Assembly (NCBI GenBank): GCA_964556005.1
Contig: CAZKUR010000088.1
Coordinates: forward strand, 1 to 16,524
From: CAZKUR01 sp964556005
Lineage (GTDB): Bacteria > Bacteroidota > Ignavibacteria > Ignavibacteriales > Ignavibacteriaceae
DNA length: 16,524 nt
Reading direction: 5' to 3'
Below the pieces are notes generated by a model, which saw nothing but the letters and a program-made list of their open reading frames with translations, did no database searches and was not told the origin of the DNA. Position numbers and translations under genes: made by a program. Below, piece after piece: positions 7,541 through 14,981 of the stretch (positions are counted from its first letter, which is position 1; each line of letters begins with the position of its first letter).

Positions 7541-7604
7541 TGAAAAAACGTGTTCCCCCACGTAACTGAAACAGCCGGTTATCTAATCGGCTGTTTTAGT
7601 TTTA
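7541..7604 (+). ncRNA. Candidate small RNA of about 60 nt with a C-rich loop
   Basis: Between the extended -10 at 7526-7534 and the terminator at 7569-7596 lies a short unit with no ORF. Its 5' part folds as ACGTG (7548-7552) with CACGT (7559-7563) around the loop TTCCCC. Its 3' part is a 9-bp GC-rich terminator stem followed by T-runs on the plus strand. A small hairpin exposing a UUCCCC loop plus a terminator is a common bacterial sRNA architecture, the loop being able to pair with G-rich ribosome-binding sites. The 350-bp gap 7257-7606 holds nothing else I can support. Alternatively these bases are only the terminator region of the convergent sigma gene. Confidence 0.35.
7569..7596. terminator. 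Bidirectional intrinsic terminator between candidate sRNA and sigma factor gene
   Basis: AAACAGCCG (7569-7577) pairs perfectly with CGGCTGTTT (7588-7596) around a 10-nt loop. Plus-strand transcripts meet TTTTAGTTTT after the stem. The minus-strand sigma gene stops at 7607, 11 bases before the stem, and its transcript has T residues within and after the 3' arm. Confidence 0.8.
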
Positions 7605-7606
7605 AA

Positions 7607-8467
7607 TTATCCTAAATAGACTTTAAGATTTTTACTGCTGACGGAATGCCGCAAACTTCTGATTGCTTTTTCTTTTATTTGTCGTACTCTTTCTCTTGTA
7701 AGATTTAATTCATGCCCGATCTCTTCAAGTGTTGCCGCCCTTTCGGAATCAATACCGAAATATAATTTGAGTACATTAGCTTCCCTGTCATTTAGAGTAG
7801 ACAGCACTTCCTGAACTTCATTTCTTAACGACTCATGCATTAAGCTCATATCCGGAGAAGGCTGGTCGCGATCCGGTATTAGATCTTTGATATTCTGCTT
7901 TTCGTTTTCATGAGCCTTTACAGGCGCATCCATCGAGATATATTTCCTATAGTATTGCATGGTTTCTATTATATCATCTGTCTTCATATCGAGCTCTTTA
8001 GCTATTTCGGTTACGCTGGGTTTTCTTTCGTACATTTGCTCCAGCTTCGTGTAAGTTTTATTTACTTTATTAATGTTCCCGATTTGGTTTAAAGGCAGTC
8101 TCACTATTCTGCTTTGTTCGGCGATAGCCTGTAGTATCGATTGACGGATCCACCATACCGCATAAGAAATAAATTTAAATCCTCTTGTCTCATCGAATTT
8201 TTTTGCGGCCTTAATCAAACCGAGGTTGCCTTCGTTTATTAAATCGCCCAACGGCAAACCCTGGTTCTGATATTGTTTTGCAACGCTGACAACAAATCTT
8301 AAGTTTGCTTTTACTAATTTTTCCGCTGCAGCTTCATCGTTTTTTTTAATTTTCTTTGCCAGCTTAATTTCTTCATCGGCATCCAATAAATCCACTTTAC
8401 CGATTTCGTTAAAATATTTATCTAAAGATTTACTTTCTCTATTTGTGAATTGCTTTGTAATTTTCAC
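7607..8467 (-). CDS. rpoD: Primary RNA polymerase sigma factor (RpoD/SigA, short Bacteroidota type)
   Basis: This sigma-70 family protein directs core RNA polymerase to housekeeping promoters. The start is GTG at 8467, with AGGAG (plus-strand 8474-8478) six bases upstream. Region 1.2 is about residues 11-40. Region 2 is about 46-115 and includes NLRFVVSVAKQYQNQG, DLINEGNLGLIKA and the -10-reading helix with FISYAVWWIRQS (99-110). Region 3 is about 120-200, and region 4 carries the helix-turn-helix at 247-268 (EEIGHELNLTRERVRQ). Length is 286 aa with no region 1.1, as is normal for primary sigma factors of the Bacteroidota/Chlorobi group and much shorter than the 613 aa of E. coli RpoD. Ser101 and Val104 replace the threonines flanking the WW pair in E. 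coli (TYATWW), also a group trait. The gene ends against a bidirectional terminator and appears monocistronic. Confidence 0.95.
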   Translation of the reverse strand: MKITKQFTNRESKSLDKYFNEIGKVDLLDADEEIKLAKKIKKNDEAAAEKLVKANLRFVVSVAKQYQNQGLPLGDLINEGNLGLIKAAKKFDETRGFKFISYAVWWIRQSILQAIAEQSRIVRLPLNQIGNINKVNKTYTKLEQMYERKPSVTEIAKELDMKTDDIIETMQYYRKYISMDAPVKAHENEKQNIKDLIPDRDQPSPDMSLMHESLRNEVQEVLSTLNDREANVLKLYFGIDSERAATLEEIGHELNLTRERVRQIKEKAIRSLRHSVSSKNLKVYLG

Positions 8468-8481
8468 AGGCGGCTCCTTTT

Positions 8482-8502
8482 AAATGATTCGTCATATCAT
8501 TT
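8482..8502 (-). promoter_or_regulatory. Leader hairpin just upstream of the sigma-factor ribosome-binding site
   Basis: AAATGAT (8482-8488) and ATCATTT (8496-8502) form a perfect 7-bp stem with a 7-nt loop in the rpoD mRNA leader, ending 3 bases before AGGAG. The stem is AT-rich and weak, so it may only tune access to the ribosome-binding site. The same leader contains the tiny reading frame ATG-ATA-TGA. Confidence 0.3.
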
Positions 8503-8544
8503 TCTACGTCCTTGTAAATTAAAAATTTTGGAATAATAGTCTAA

Positions 8545-8566
8545 TTTATACTGATGATAATTATCA
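8545..8566 (-). promoter_or_regulatory. Possible rpoD promoter -10 with adjacent 12-bp palindrome
   Basis: On the minus strand TATAAA (plus-strand 8545-8550) is a plausible -10, giving a leader of about 70 nt. Four bases upstream of it is TGATAATTATCA (8555-8566), a perfect 12-bp palindrome that would lie in the promoter spacer. It resembles part of a Fur-type box but is too short to assign. No convincing -35 is visible. Confidence 0.3.
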
Positions 8567-8652
8567 CACGATGATTTATTTCCATTGATAGAAAACTCTG
8601 ATTAAATAAGTCACCGGATATGAAATTAGGCAATCAGAATAGGGAGCTTTTT

Positions 8653-8754
8653 ATGGCGGATATTTTAATTTCGAAATCCAAGATTTTAAAAATTTATCGA
8701 TTTGGCCTCTATAAAAATAAATTCAAAAATGCTGAATTTGTTATTATTTTGTGA
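8653..8754 (+). CDS. Possible 33-aa small ORF with a good ribosome-binding site
   Basis: The ATG at 8653 is preceded by AGGGAG (8641-8646) six bases upstream, and the frame runs 33 codons to TGA at 8752. The peptide begins MADILISKSKILKIYRFG and is rich in K, I, F and N, with a short hydrophobic C-terminus. This composition is also what random AT-rich DNA encodes. It lies alone in the gap 8468-8976, which otherwise holds promoter elements. It may be a small protein or a chance ORF. Confidence 0.25.
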   Translation: MADILISKSKILKIYRFGLYKNKFKNAEFVIIL

Positions 8755-8912
8755 AAAGGAATTGTTCAAAAACCGCAATAGAATTTTAAATTCATTCATT
8801 GATTACAGCAAATATTCTCAAAAGCAAGAATACTGCATTTGTAATAATTATAACGGTTGTCAATAGTGGTAAAGTTTTGTCGTAATTGCTTCTAATTAAA
8901 GTGATTTTTGCT

Positions 8913-8921
8913 TGGTATAAT
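8913..8921 (+). promoter_or_regulatory. Extended -10 promoter for the nifJ operon (TGGTATAAT)
   Basis: TG-G-TATAAT is an exact extended -10. Initiation would fall near 8928, giving a leader of about 50 nt to the ATG at 8977. Because the element lies downstream of the TTG at 8908, it argues against that codon as the nifJ start. No strong -35 is seen. Confidence 0.5.
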
Positions 8922-8976
8922 ATTTGGCGAAATTGCCCCGATTATTGCGTTTTTCACATCTAAATACGAGAAAAAA

Positions 8977-11900
8977 ATGGAAAGAAAAAAAGTAACTATC
9001 GATGGAAACGAAGCTGCAGCATATGTAGCCTTTCATACGAATGAAGTAATTGCAATCTACCCTATTACACCTTCATCCCCGATGGGAGAATGGTGCGACG
9101 CATGGGCAGCCGAAAATAAAAAGAATATTTGGGATATAATTCCCTCAGTTAGTGAATTACAAAGTGAAGGAGGAGCCTCAGGTTCCGTACATGGCGCATT
9201 GCAGACCGGTGCATTAACCTCTACATTTACGGCATCTCAGGGTCTTTTATTGATGATTCCCAACATGTACAAAATTGCTGGAGAATTAACTTCAACTGTA
9301 TTTCATGTCTCTGCAAGATCAATTGCCGCACAGGCATTGTCGATTTTCGGCGATCATAACGATGTAATGACAACCCGATCTACAGGTTTCGCTCTTATCG
9401 CTTCAAACTCAATTCAGGAAGTAATGGACTTCGCCCTGATTTCACAAGCATCTACTTTGGAATCAAGAGTTCCGTTCCTTCATTTCTTCGATGGATTCAG
9501 AACTTCTCACGAAGTTCAGAAAATTGAACAGCTTTCCATCGAAGATATGAAAGCAATGATTGATGATGAATTGGTTTTAGCTCATAGAAAAAGAGCGCTG
9601 TCGCCCGATAATCCTGTATTAAGAGGTAGTTCTCAAAACCCGGATGTTTATTTCCAGGGAAGGGAATCCGTTAATCCCTATTACATTAACTGCCCCGGTA
9701 TAGTTCAGAAACAGATGGATAAATTCGGAAAATTAACCGGCAGGCATTATCATCTTTTTGATTATATCGGCGCTCCGGATGCTGAGAGAATTATAATTTT
9801 GATGGGTTCCGGTGCCGAAACAGTGCATGAAACTGTTGAATATATGACCGGGAAAAATGAAAAAGTCGGCGTTGTTAAAGTTAGATTATACAGGCCGTTT
9901 TCGATTGAACATTTTATTAATGCTTTACCGAAAACAGTAAAAGAAATTGCAGTTTTAGATAGGACAAAAGAACCCGGCTCCGCAGGCGAACCTTTATACC
10001 TGGATGTTGTAAACGCAATATCGGAAAAATATATGGCAGGTGAATTACCGTTCGCCTTCCCGAAAATAGTTGGAGGACGTTACGGGCTTTCTTCCAAGGA
10101 ATTTACGCCTTCAATGGTAAAAGCTGTTTTTGACGAGATTGGAAAAGATAAACCTAAAAATCATTTTACTATTGGAATAATAGACGATGTAACAAATACA
10201 AGCCTCGATTATGATCCTTCCTTCTCGGTTGAATCTCCAAAAACTTTCCGCGGAAAATTTTACGGTTTAGGTGCAGATGGAACAGTAGGCGCAAATAAAA
10301 ATTCGATAAAAATTATCGGTGAAGGCACTGACAATTATGCGCAAGGATATTTTGTTTACGATTCGAAAAAATCGGGTTCGGGAACCATTTCACACTTAAG
10401 GTTCGGGCCGAAAGAAATAAAATCAACTTATTTAATAAATAAAGCAAACTTCATTGCATGCCACCAGCAGGTATTTCTTGAAAAAATGGATATGCTGAAA
10501 GATGCAGAACCAGGTGCAACATTTTTATTAAACACTTTAGTTCCGAAAGAAAGTGTTTGGGATTCTTTACCTGAAAAGGTTCAGAAAGATCTTATTGAAA
10601 AGAAAATGAAGCTTTTTGTTATCGATGCCTATAAAGTTGCACGGGAAACCGGTATGGGTGCAAGGATAAATACAATAATGCAGACCTGCTTCTTCGCAAT
10701 TTCAAATATCTTTCCGAAAGAAGAAGCAATACAGCTTATTAAAAATGCCATTAAAAAAACTTATGGTGCAAAAGGCGATAAAATAGTTCAGATGAATTTT
10801 GCAGCCGTTGATCAAACATTGGAAAATTTATTTGAAGTAGAAGTCCAGGATAAAGCTACGAGCAAAATTCAGCTTCAGCCTACTGTTCCGGCAAACGCGC
10901 CTGATTTCGTTAAAGAGGTTACTGCTAAAATAATTGCAGGCGATGGAGATTTGCTGCCGGTAAGTAAAATGCCTTCCGACGGAACATTCCCTACAGGAAC
11001 TACTCAGTGGGAAAAGAGAAATATTGCTCTTGAAGTTCCAACATGGGATGATGAAATCTGTATCCAGTGTAATAAATGCGTTATCGTTTGTCCGCATGCT
11101 ACAATCAGGGCAAAGGTATTCGATGAAAAATATATGAAAGATGCGCCTTCAACATTCAAGGCTACGAAATTTCGAGCAAAGGATTATGGTGAAGGATTGC
11201 TTTATTCGCTTCAGGTAGCTGTTGAAGATTGTACAGGATGCGGAGTATGTGTCGATATATGTCCCGTGAAGAATAAAAAAGAAACAAAGCTCAAAGCTAT
11301 CAACATGAAAGAGCAGTTGCCGCTGAGGGATCAGGAAAGAGTCAATTGGGACTTTTTCTTAACTCTTCCGGAATTAGACCGGACGAAAATTCCTGTTACT
11401 AAAGTTAAAGATTCACAATTTATGCAGCCGCTGTTTGAATTTTCCGGCGCCTGCTCGGGATGCGGTGAAACTCCTTATGTTAAGCTTGTTAGCCAGCTTT
11501 TCGGTGATAGAGCTGTAATTGCAAATGCAACCGGGTGTTCTTCAATTTATGGAGGCAATCTTCCGACAACTCCATGGACTAAAAATATTGAAGGCAGAGG
11601 ACCTGCTTGGTCGAATTCTTTATTTGAAGATAATGCCGAATTCGGACTCGGTTTTAGGCTGGCTATTGATAAGCATTCAAATCAAGCTCAAGTATTGCTG
11701 AAGAAACTCTCAGCAGACGTAGGTGACCAGCTTGTAAACGAATTGCTTAGTGCGGATCAAAAAGATGAAGCCGGAATTTATGAACAAAGGCAACGAGTTG
11801 AAGTCCTTAAGAATAAATTGAATGAGATGTTGAAGAATTCATCGGGGGACAAACAAAGAGACGTAAAACACCTTTTAAGTTTGGCAGACTATCTCGTTAA

Positions 11901-12585
11901 AAAATCTGTTTGGATAATGGGAGGAGACGGATGGGCATACGACATCGGTTACGGCGGATTAGATCATGTTATTGCATCAGGCAAAAATGTAAATATTTTG
12001 GTTCTTGATACCGAAGTATATTCAAACACCGGCGGACAAATGTCGAAAGCAACACCGAGAGGAGCAGTTGCAAAATTTGCAGCAGCTGGTAAACCGCTTG
12101 CTAAAAAGGATCTTGGACTAATGGCAATGAGCTACGGAAATGTTTATGTAGCTAAAGTTGCCTTGGGTGCAAACGATACTCATACGTTGAGAGCCATCCT
12201 TGAAGCGGAAGCTTATGACGGTCCTTCGATGATTATCGCTTACAGCCAGTGTATCGCTCACGGCATTGATATGGAGACCGGTATGAGAAATCAAAAAGCC
12301 GCAGTCGATTCGGGATACTGGCAGCTTTACAGGTATAGTCCTGAAGAGGCAAAACTTGGAAAGAATCCGTTCAAGCTCGATTCAAAAGGATTGAAAATAC
12401 CTTTGAAAGATTATGCTTACCTCGAAACGAGATATAAGATGTTAACAAAATCTCATCCAGAACTGGCTGCTAAATTAATGAAAGAAGCTCAGGAAGATGT
12501 AAATGAACGCTGGAGCTACTACGAAAAATTAGCCGGATTTTCCGGGAACGACAAAGATAAAGACGGTCCCAAAAGTTCGGAATAA
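8977..12585 (+). CDS. nifJ: Pyruvate:ferredoxin (flavodoxin) oxidoreductase, single-chain NifJ type
   Basis: This cytoplasmic enzyme converts pyruvate + CoA to acetyl-CoA + CO2 and reduces ferredoxin or flavodoxin; it can run in reverse for CO2 fixation. The start at 8977 gives MERKKVTIDGNEAAAYVAF, matching the usual NifJ N-terminus with YPITPSSPMGEW after it. Length is 1202 aa, normal for the fused enzyme. The two ferredoxin-like [4Fe-4S] clusters are bound by C695/C698/C701 plus C762 and by C752/C755/C758 plus C705. The proximal cluster ligands are C826, C829, C854 and C1092 (ACSGCGE, ATGCSS, YSQCIAHG). Thiamine diphosphate binds at GGDGWAYDIGYGG (982-994) and through N1017 in YSNTGG. All cofactor residues are present, so it should be active and oxygen-sensitive. 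The gene is the first of two in an operon, with 40 bp to the next gene and no terminator between. Confidence 0.97.
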   Translation: MERKKVTIDGNEAAAYVAFHTNEVIAIYPITPSSPMGEWCDAWAAENKKNIWDIIPSVSELQSEGGASGSVHGALQTGALTSTFTASQGLLLMIPNMYKIAGELTSTVFHVSARSIAAQALSIFGDHNDVMTTRSTGFALIASNSIQEVMDFALISQASTLESRVPFLHFFDGFRTSHEVQKIEQLSIEDMKAMIDDELVLAHRKRALSPDNPVLRGSSQNPDVYFQGRESVNPYYINCPGIVQKQMDKFGKLTGRHYHLFDYIGAPDAERIIILMGSGAETVHETVEYMTGKNEKVGVVKVRLYRPFSIEHFINALPKTVKEIAVLDRTKEPGSAGEPLYLDVVNAISEKYMAGELPFAFPKIVGGRYGLSSKEFTPSMVKAVFDEIGKDKPKNHFTIGIIDDVTNTSLDYDPSFSVESPKTFRGKFYGLGADGTVGANKNSIKIIGEGTDNYAQGYFVYDSKKSGSGTISHLRFGPKEIKSTYLINKANFIACHQQVFLEKMDMLKDAEPGATFLLNTLVPKESVWDSLPEKVQKDLIEKKMKLFVIDAYKVARETGMGARINTIMQTCFFAISNIFPKEEAIQLIKNAIKKTYGAKGDKIVQMNFAAVDQTLENLFEVEVQDKATSKIQLQPTVPANAPDFVKEVTAKIIAGDGDLLPVSKMPSDGTFPTGTTQWEKRNIALEVPTWDDEICIQCNKCVIVCPHATIRAKVFDEKYMKDAPSTFKATKFRAKDYGEGLLYSLQVAVEDCTGCGVCVDICPVKNKKETKLKAINMKEQLPLRDQERVNWDFFLTLPELDRTKIPVTKVKDSQFMQPLFEFSGACSGCGETPYVKLVSQLFGDRAVIANATGCSSIYGGNLPTTPWTKNIEGRGPAWSNSLFEDNAEFGLGFRLAIDKHSNQAQVLLKKLSADVGDQLVNELLSADQKDEAGIYEQRQRVEVLKNKLNEMLKNSSGDKQRDVKHLLSLADYLVKKSVWIMGGDGWAYDIGYGGLDHVIASGKNVNILVLDTEVYSNTGGQMSKATPRGAVAKFAAAGKPLAKKDLGLMAMSYGNVYVAKVALGANDTHTLRAILEAEAYDGPSMIIAYSQCIAHGIDMETGMRNQKAAVDSGYWQLYRYSPEEAKLGKNPFKLDSKGLKIPLKDYAYLETRYKMLTKSHPELAAKLMKEAQEDVNERWSYYEKLAGFSGNDKDKDGPKSSE

Positions 12586-12625
12586 ATTAATTGAAGAATT
12601 TTAAATTGAAAAAAATAGGTTTATT

Positions 12626-13618
12626 ATGGATTTAACAACTAATTATTTAGGACTGGAATTAATTAATCCGCTGGTCCCTTCAGCCGGGCCTCTATCGGAA
12701 GACATTTCTAATATTAAAGCCATGGAAGATGCCGGAGCTGCTGCAGTTGTCATTTATTCTTTGTTCGAAGAACAAATTGAACATGACTCGATGGAGTTAT
12801 TTCAAAGAACAACAACTCACAAAGAAAGCTATGCGGAGGCTCTGGATTACTTACCGGAACCGTTTGATTTCAAATTGGGGCCCGAAGAATATCTTGAGCA
12901 TATCAGGAAGGCAAAAGAAGCAGTTAACATTCCGGTTATTGCAAGCCTGAACGGCAAATCGATGGGCGGCTGGGTTGATTATGCCAAAAAAATTGAGCAG
13001 GCAGGCGCCAGTGCTTTGGAGTTAAATATTTATTTACTTGCAACCGATTTAAATAAGTCCGGGCAGGAAATAGAAAAAATTTATATCGATATTGTAAAAG
13101 GTGTTAAGTCGGTAGTAAACATTCCAATTGCCGTAAAGATGCATCCGTTTTTTAGTTCGACTGCGTGGATGGCAAATGAACTGACAAAAGCAGGTGCAGA
13201 CGGTCTCGTTTTGTTTAACCGGTTTTATCAGCCGGATATAGATCTTGAAAGTCTTGAAGTAATTCCTAACGTCCTTTTAAGCACTTCTATGGATTCGAGA
13301 TTGCCGCTTCGCTGGATCGCAATTTTATATAATAGAGTTAAAGCGGATTTAGCTGCAACAAGCGGTATTTATTCCGAACAGGATGTAATTAAAATGATTA
13401 TGGCCGGTGCAAAAGCAACTCAAATGTTATCAAGCCTTCTGAAAAATGGGATAAACCATATTTCAACGGTTCTCGGCAAGATGAAGGAATGGATGGAGAT
13501 AAATGAGTATGAGTCTGTTGAGCAGATGAGAGGCAGTATGAGCTATATGAACGTGAACGAGCCGGGCCAGTTTGAGCGCGCAAATTATATGAAGATTTTA
13601 CATTCGTATAAAGGATAA
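12626..13618 (+). CDS. Dihydroorotate dehydrogenase-like FMN protein linked to nifJ
   Basis: This 330-aa TIM-barrel flavoprotein resembles class 1 dihydroorotate dehydrogenases but is probably not PyrD. The N-terminal block LGLELINPLVPSAGPLS and the C-terminal FMN-phosphate region ATSGIYSEQDVIKMIMAGA (from 244) are conserved, and K171 in VKMHPF corresponds to the flavin-contacting lysine. The catalytic loop, normally N-x-S-C-P-N with Cys or Ser as base, reads ELNIYLLATD (132-141), lacking both. Proteins of this type are often annotated as dihydroorotate dehydrogenase-like and, as I recall, are found beside nifJ in other Bacteroidota/Chlorobi genomes. It lies 40 bp after nifJ and appears cotranscribed, suggesting a redox role connected to pyruvate or ferredoxin metabolism. 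A weak TAGG is upstream of the ATG. The family is clear; substrate and function are unknown. Confidence 0.85.
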   Translation: MDLTTNYLGLELINPLVPSAGPLSEDISNIKAMEDAGAAAVVIYSLFEEQIEHDSMELFQRTTTHKESYAEALDYLPEPFDFKLGPEEYLEHIRKAKEAVNIPVIASLNGKSMGGWVDYAKKIEQAGASALELNIYLLATDLNKSGQEIEKIYIDIVKGVKSVVNIPIAVKMHPFFSSTAWMANELTKAGADGLVLFNRFYQPDIDLESLEVIPNVLLSTSMDSRLPLRWIAILYNRVKADLAATSGIYSEQDVIKMIMAGAKATQMLSSLLKNGINHISTVLGKMKEWMEINEYESVEQMRGSMSYMNVNEPGQFERANYMKILHSYKG

Positions 13619-13633
13619 TAAAAGTTTCCTATC

Positions 13634-13727
13634 AGGCCATTGCCGGTTATGATTTGTAAGGGAGAGTAATTGATATTTGAATCCCAAGTTTTAATATGAA
13701 TTAAGCAATCATAATCGACAATGGCTT
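13634..13727. repeat. 94-nt element with long imperfect inverted repeat
   Basis: Arms 13634-13654 and 13707-13727 pair over 21 positions with two G-U pairs and one C-A mismatch, around a 52-nt loop. It begins 15 bases after the stop of the nifJ-linked gene. A moderately T-rich stretch follows, so it could act as a terminator or 3' stabiliser; it could also be a small mobile palindromic element. I see nothing else in 13619-13835 except the ribosome-binding site of the next gene. Confidence 0.5.
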
Positions 13728-13835
13728 ACTTCTTTTCGATCAAATCAATTTTTATTTTGCATCATTTTAAATCATATTTTTATTTATCCTAGTTGATTAA
13801 ATTTACAGTTTAATTTTGCAATCCAAAGGAAATCT

Positions 13836-14981
13836 ATGGCAGCTTTTTTCGCAGTATTTCTAACACTTTATGCGGCGATTAACTATTACATTTTTATTAG
13901 AGGATGGCAAGCGATTTCGTCTATCCATATTTTAAAACCGTTTTACATAATAGTATTTTTATTATTTGCTGCTTCGTTCATAATAGCTAAATTTTTAGAA
14001 TCATATCTGCCTCAGCAATTGTACGATTTTTTTCTACGCATAGGATCTTTTTGGTTTGCATTTATGTTGTATTTCTTTCTTGCAATTGTTTTTTTAGATT
14101 TGGTAAGGCTTATCAATTATTTCATTCCGTTTTTCCCGCAAACAATTACAAATAATTATGTTGTTGCAAAAGAGATAACCGCGCTTGCAGTATTTTTAAT
14201 AAGCTTGATAATTATAATTGCAGGCTACGTAAACACAAGGACAATTTCAATAAATAATTTAACGATTGACCTGCCGAAGAAATCATCTTCATTGACTGAA
14301 CTGAACGCCGTAGTTTTATCGGACATTCACATTTCTCCTATTAATGACGGGAATTTGTTGAATAAAATTGTTAAGAAAATTAATAGCCTAAATCCCGACG
14401 TTGTTTTAATCGTTGGAGATGTTGTGGATGATAGAAGCGATATATTAAATAGAGATAACATCGGGGATGAATTTCGAAATATAAAATCAAAGTATGGTAC
14501 ATTCGCATGCACAGGGAACCATGAATTTATAAATGGGATTAACAATACCGAAAAGTTTATTAACGATCATGGAATAAAATTATTAAGAGATGAATCCGAA
14601 AACATCGACAACGGTTTTGTTTTGATTTGCCGGGATGACCGGGCCAAGAAACAATTTACTGGTAAAGATAGAAAAAAATTATCCGACCTTGTCAAAACGA
14701 TTGACAACAGCTTACCGTTAATATTAATGGATCATACACCGTTTGGCCTTGAAGAGGCAGAGCAGAATCAAATCGACTTTCAGCTTTCAGGGCATACACA
14801 TTACGGACAGATGTTTCCATTAGGATATATAACAAATCTCGTATATGAAAAAAGCTGGGGTTATATTAGAAAAGGGAATACACAATATTACGTTAGCTGC
14901 GGAGTAGGAACCTGGGGGCCTCCCGTAAGAACAGGAAGCCCGTCGGAAATAATTAATTTGAAAATTAAATTCGTCGATTAA
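13836..14981 (+). CDS. Membrane-anchored metallophosphoesterase (calcineurin-like, YkuE/YaeI type)
   Basis: This 381-aa protein is a phosphoesterase with a two-metal active site on a four-helix membrane anchor. Predicted transmembrane segments are about 3-21, 35-54, 70-93 and 114-131. The catalytic domain follows with the complete family motif set: D163-x-H165, GDVVDD (D195), GNHE (N228, H229), DHTP (H300) and GHTHYGQ (H320, H322). Homologues such as YaeI (LpxH-like fold) and YkuE act on lipid or nucleotide phosphates, but the substrate cannot be read here. The ATG at 13836 has AAGGA (13826-13830) at good spacing. Its TAA overlaps by four bases with the stop of the convergent gene, so no terminator separates them. 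Confidence 0.9.
   Translation: MAAFFAVFLTLYAAINYYIFIRGWQAISSIHILKPFYIIVFLLFAASFIIAKFLESYLPQQLYDFFLRIGSFWFAFMLYFFLAIVFLDLVRLINYFIPFFPQTITNNYVVAKEITALAVFLISLIIIIAGYVNTRTISINNLTIDLPKKSSSLTELNAVVLSDIHISPINDGNLLNKIVKKINSLNPDVVLIVGDVVDDRSDILNRDNIGDEFRNIKSKYGTFACTGNHEFINGINNTEKFINDHGIKLLRDESENIDNGFVLICRDDRAKKQFTGKDRKKLSDLVKTIDNSLPLILMDHTPFGLEEAEQNQIDFQLSGHTHYGQMFPLGYITNLVYEKSWGYIRKGNTQYYVSCGVGTWGPPVRTGSPSEIINLKIKFVD

Noticed and set aside
8908..8976. TTG start for nifJ at 8908
   Set aside because: An extended -10 element (8913-8921) lies inside this stretch and the usual NifJ N-terminus begins at the ATG 8977.
12626..13618. True pyrD (pyrimidine synthesis)
   Set aside because: The Cys/Ser catalytic loop of class 1 dihydroorotate dehydrogenases is missing and the gene sits with nifJ, not with pyrimidine genes.
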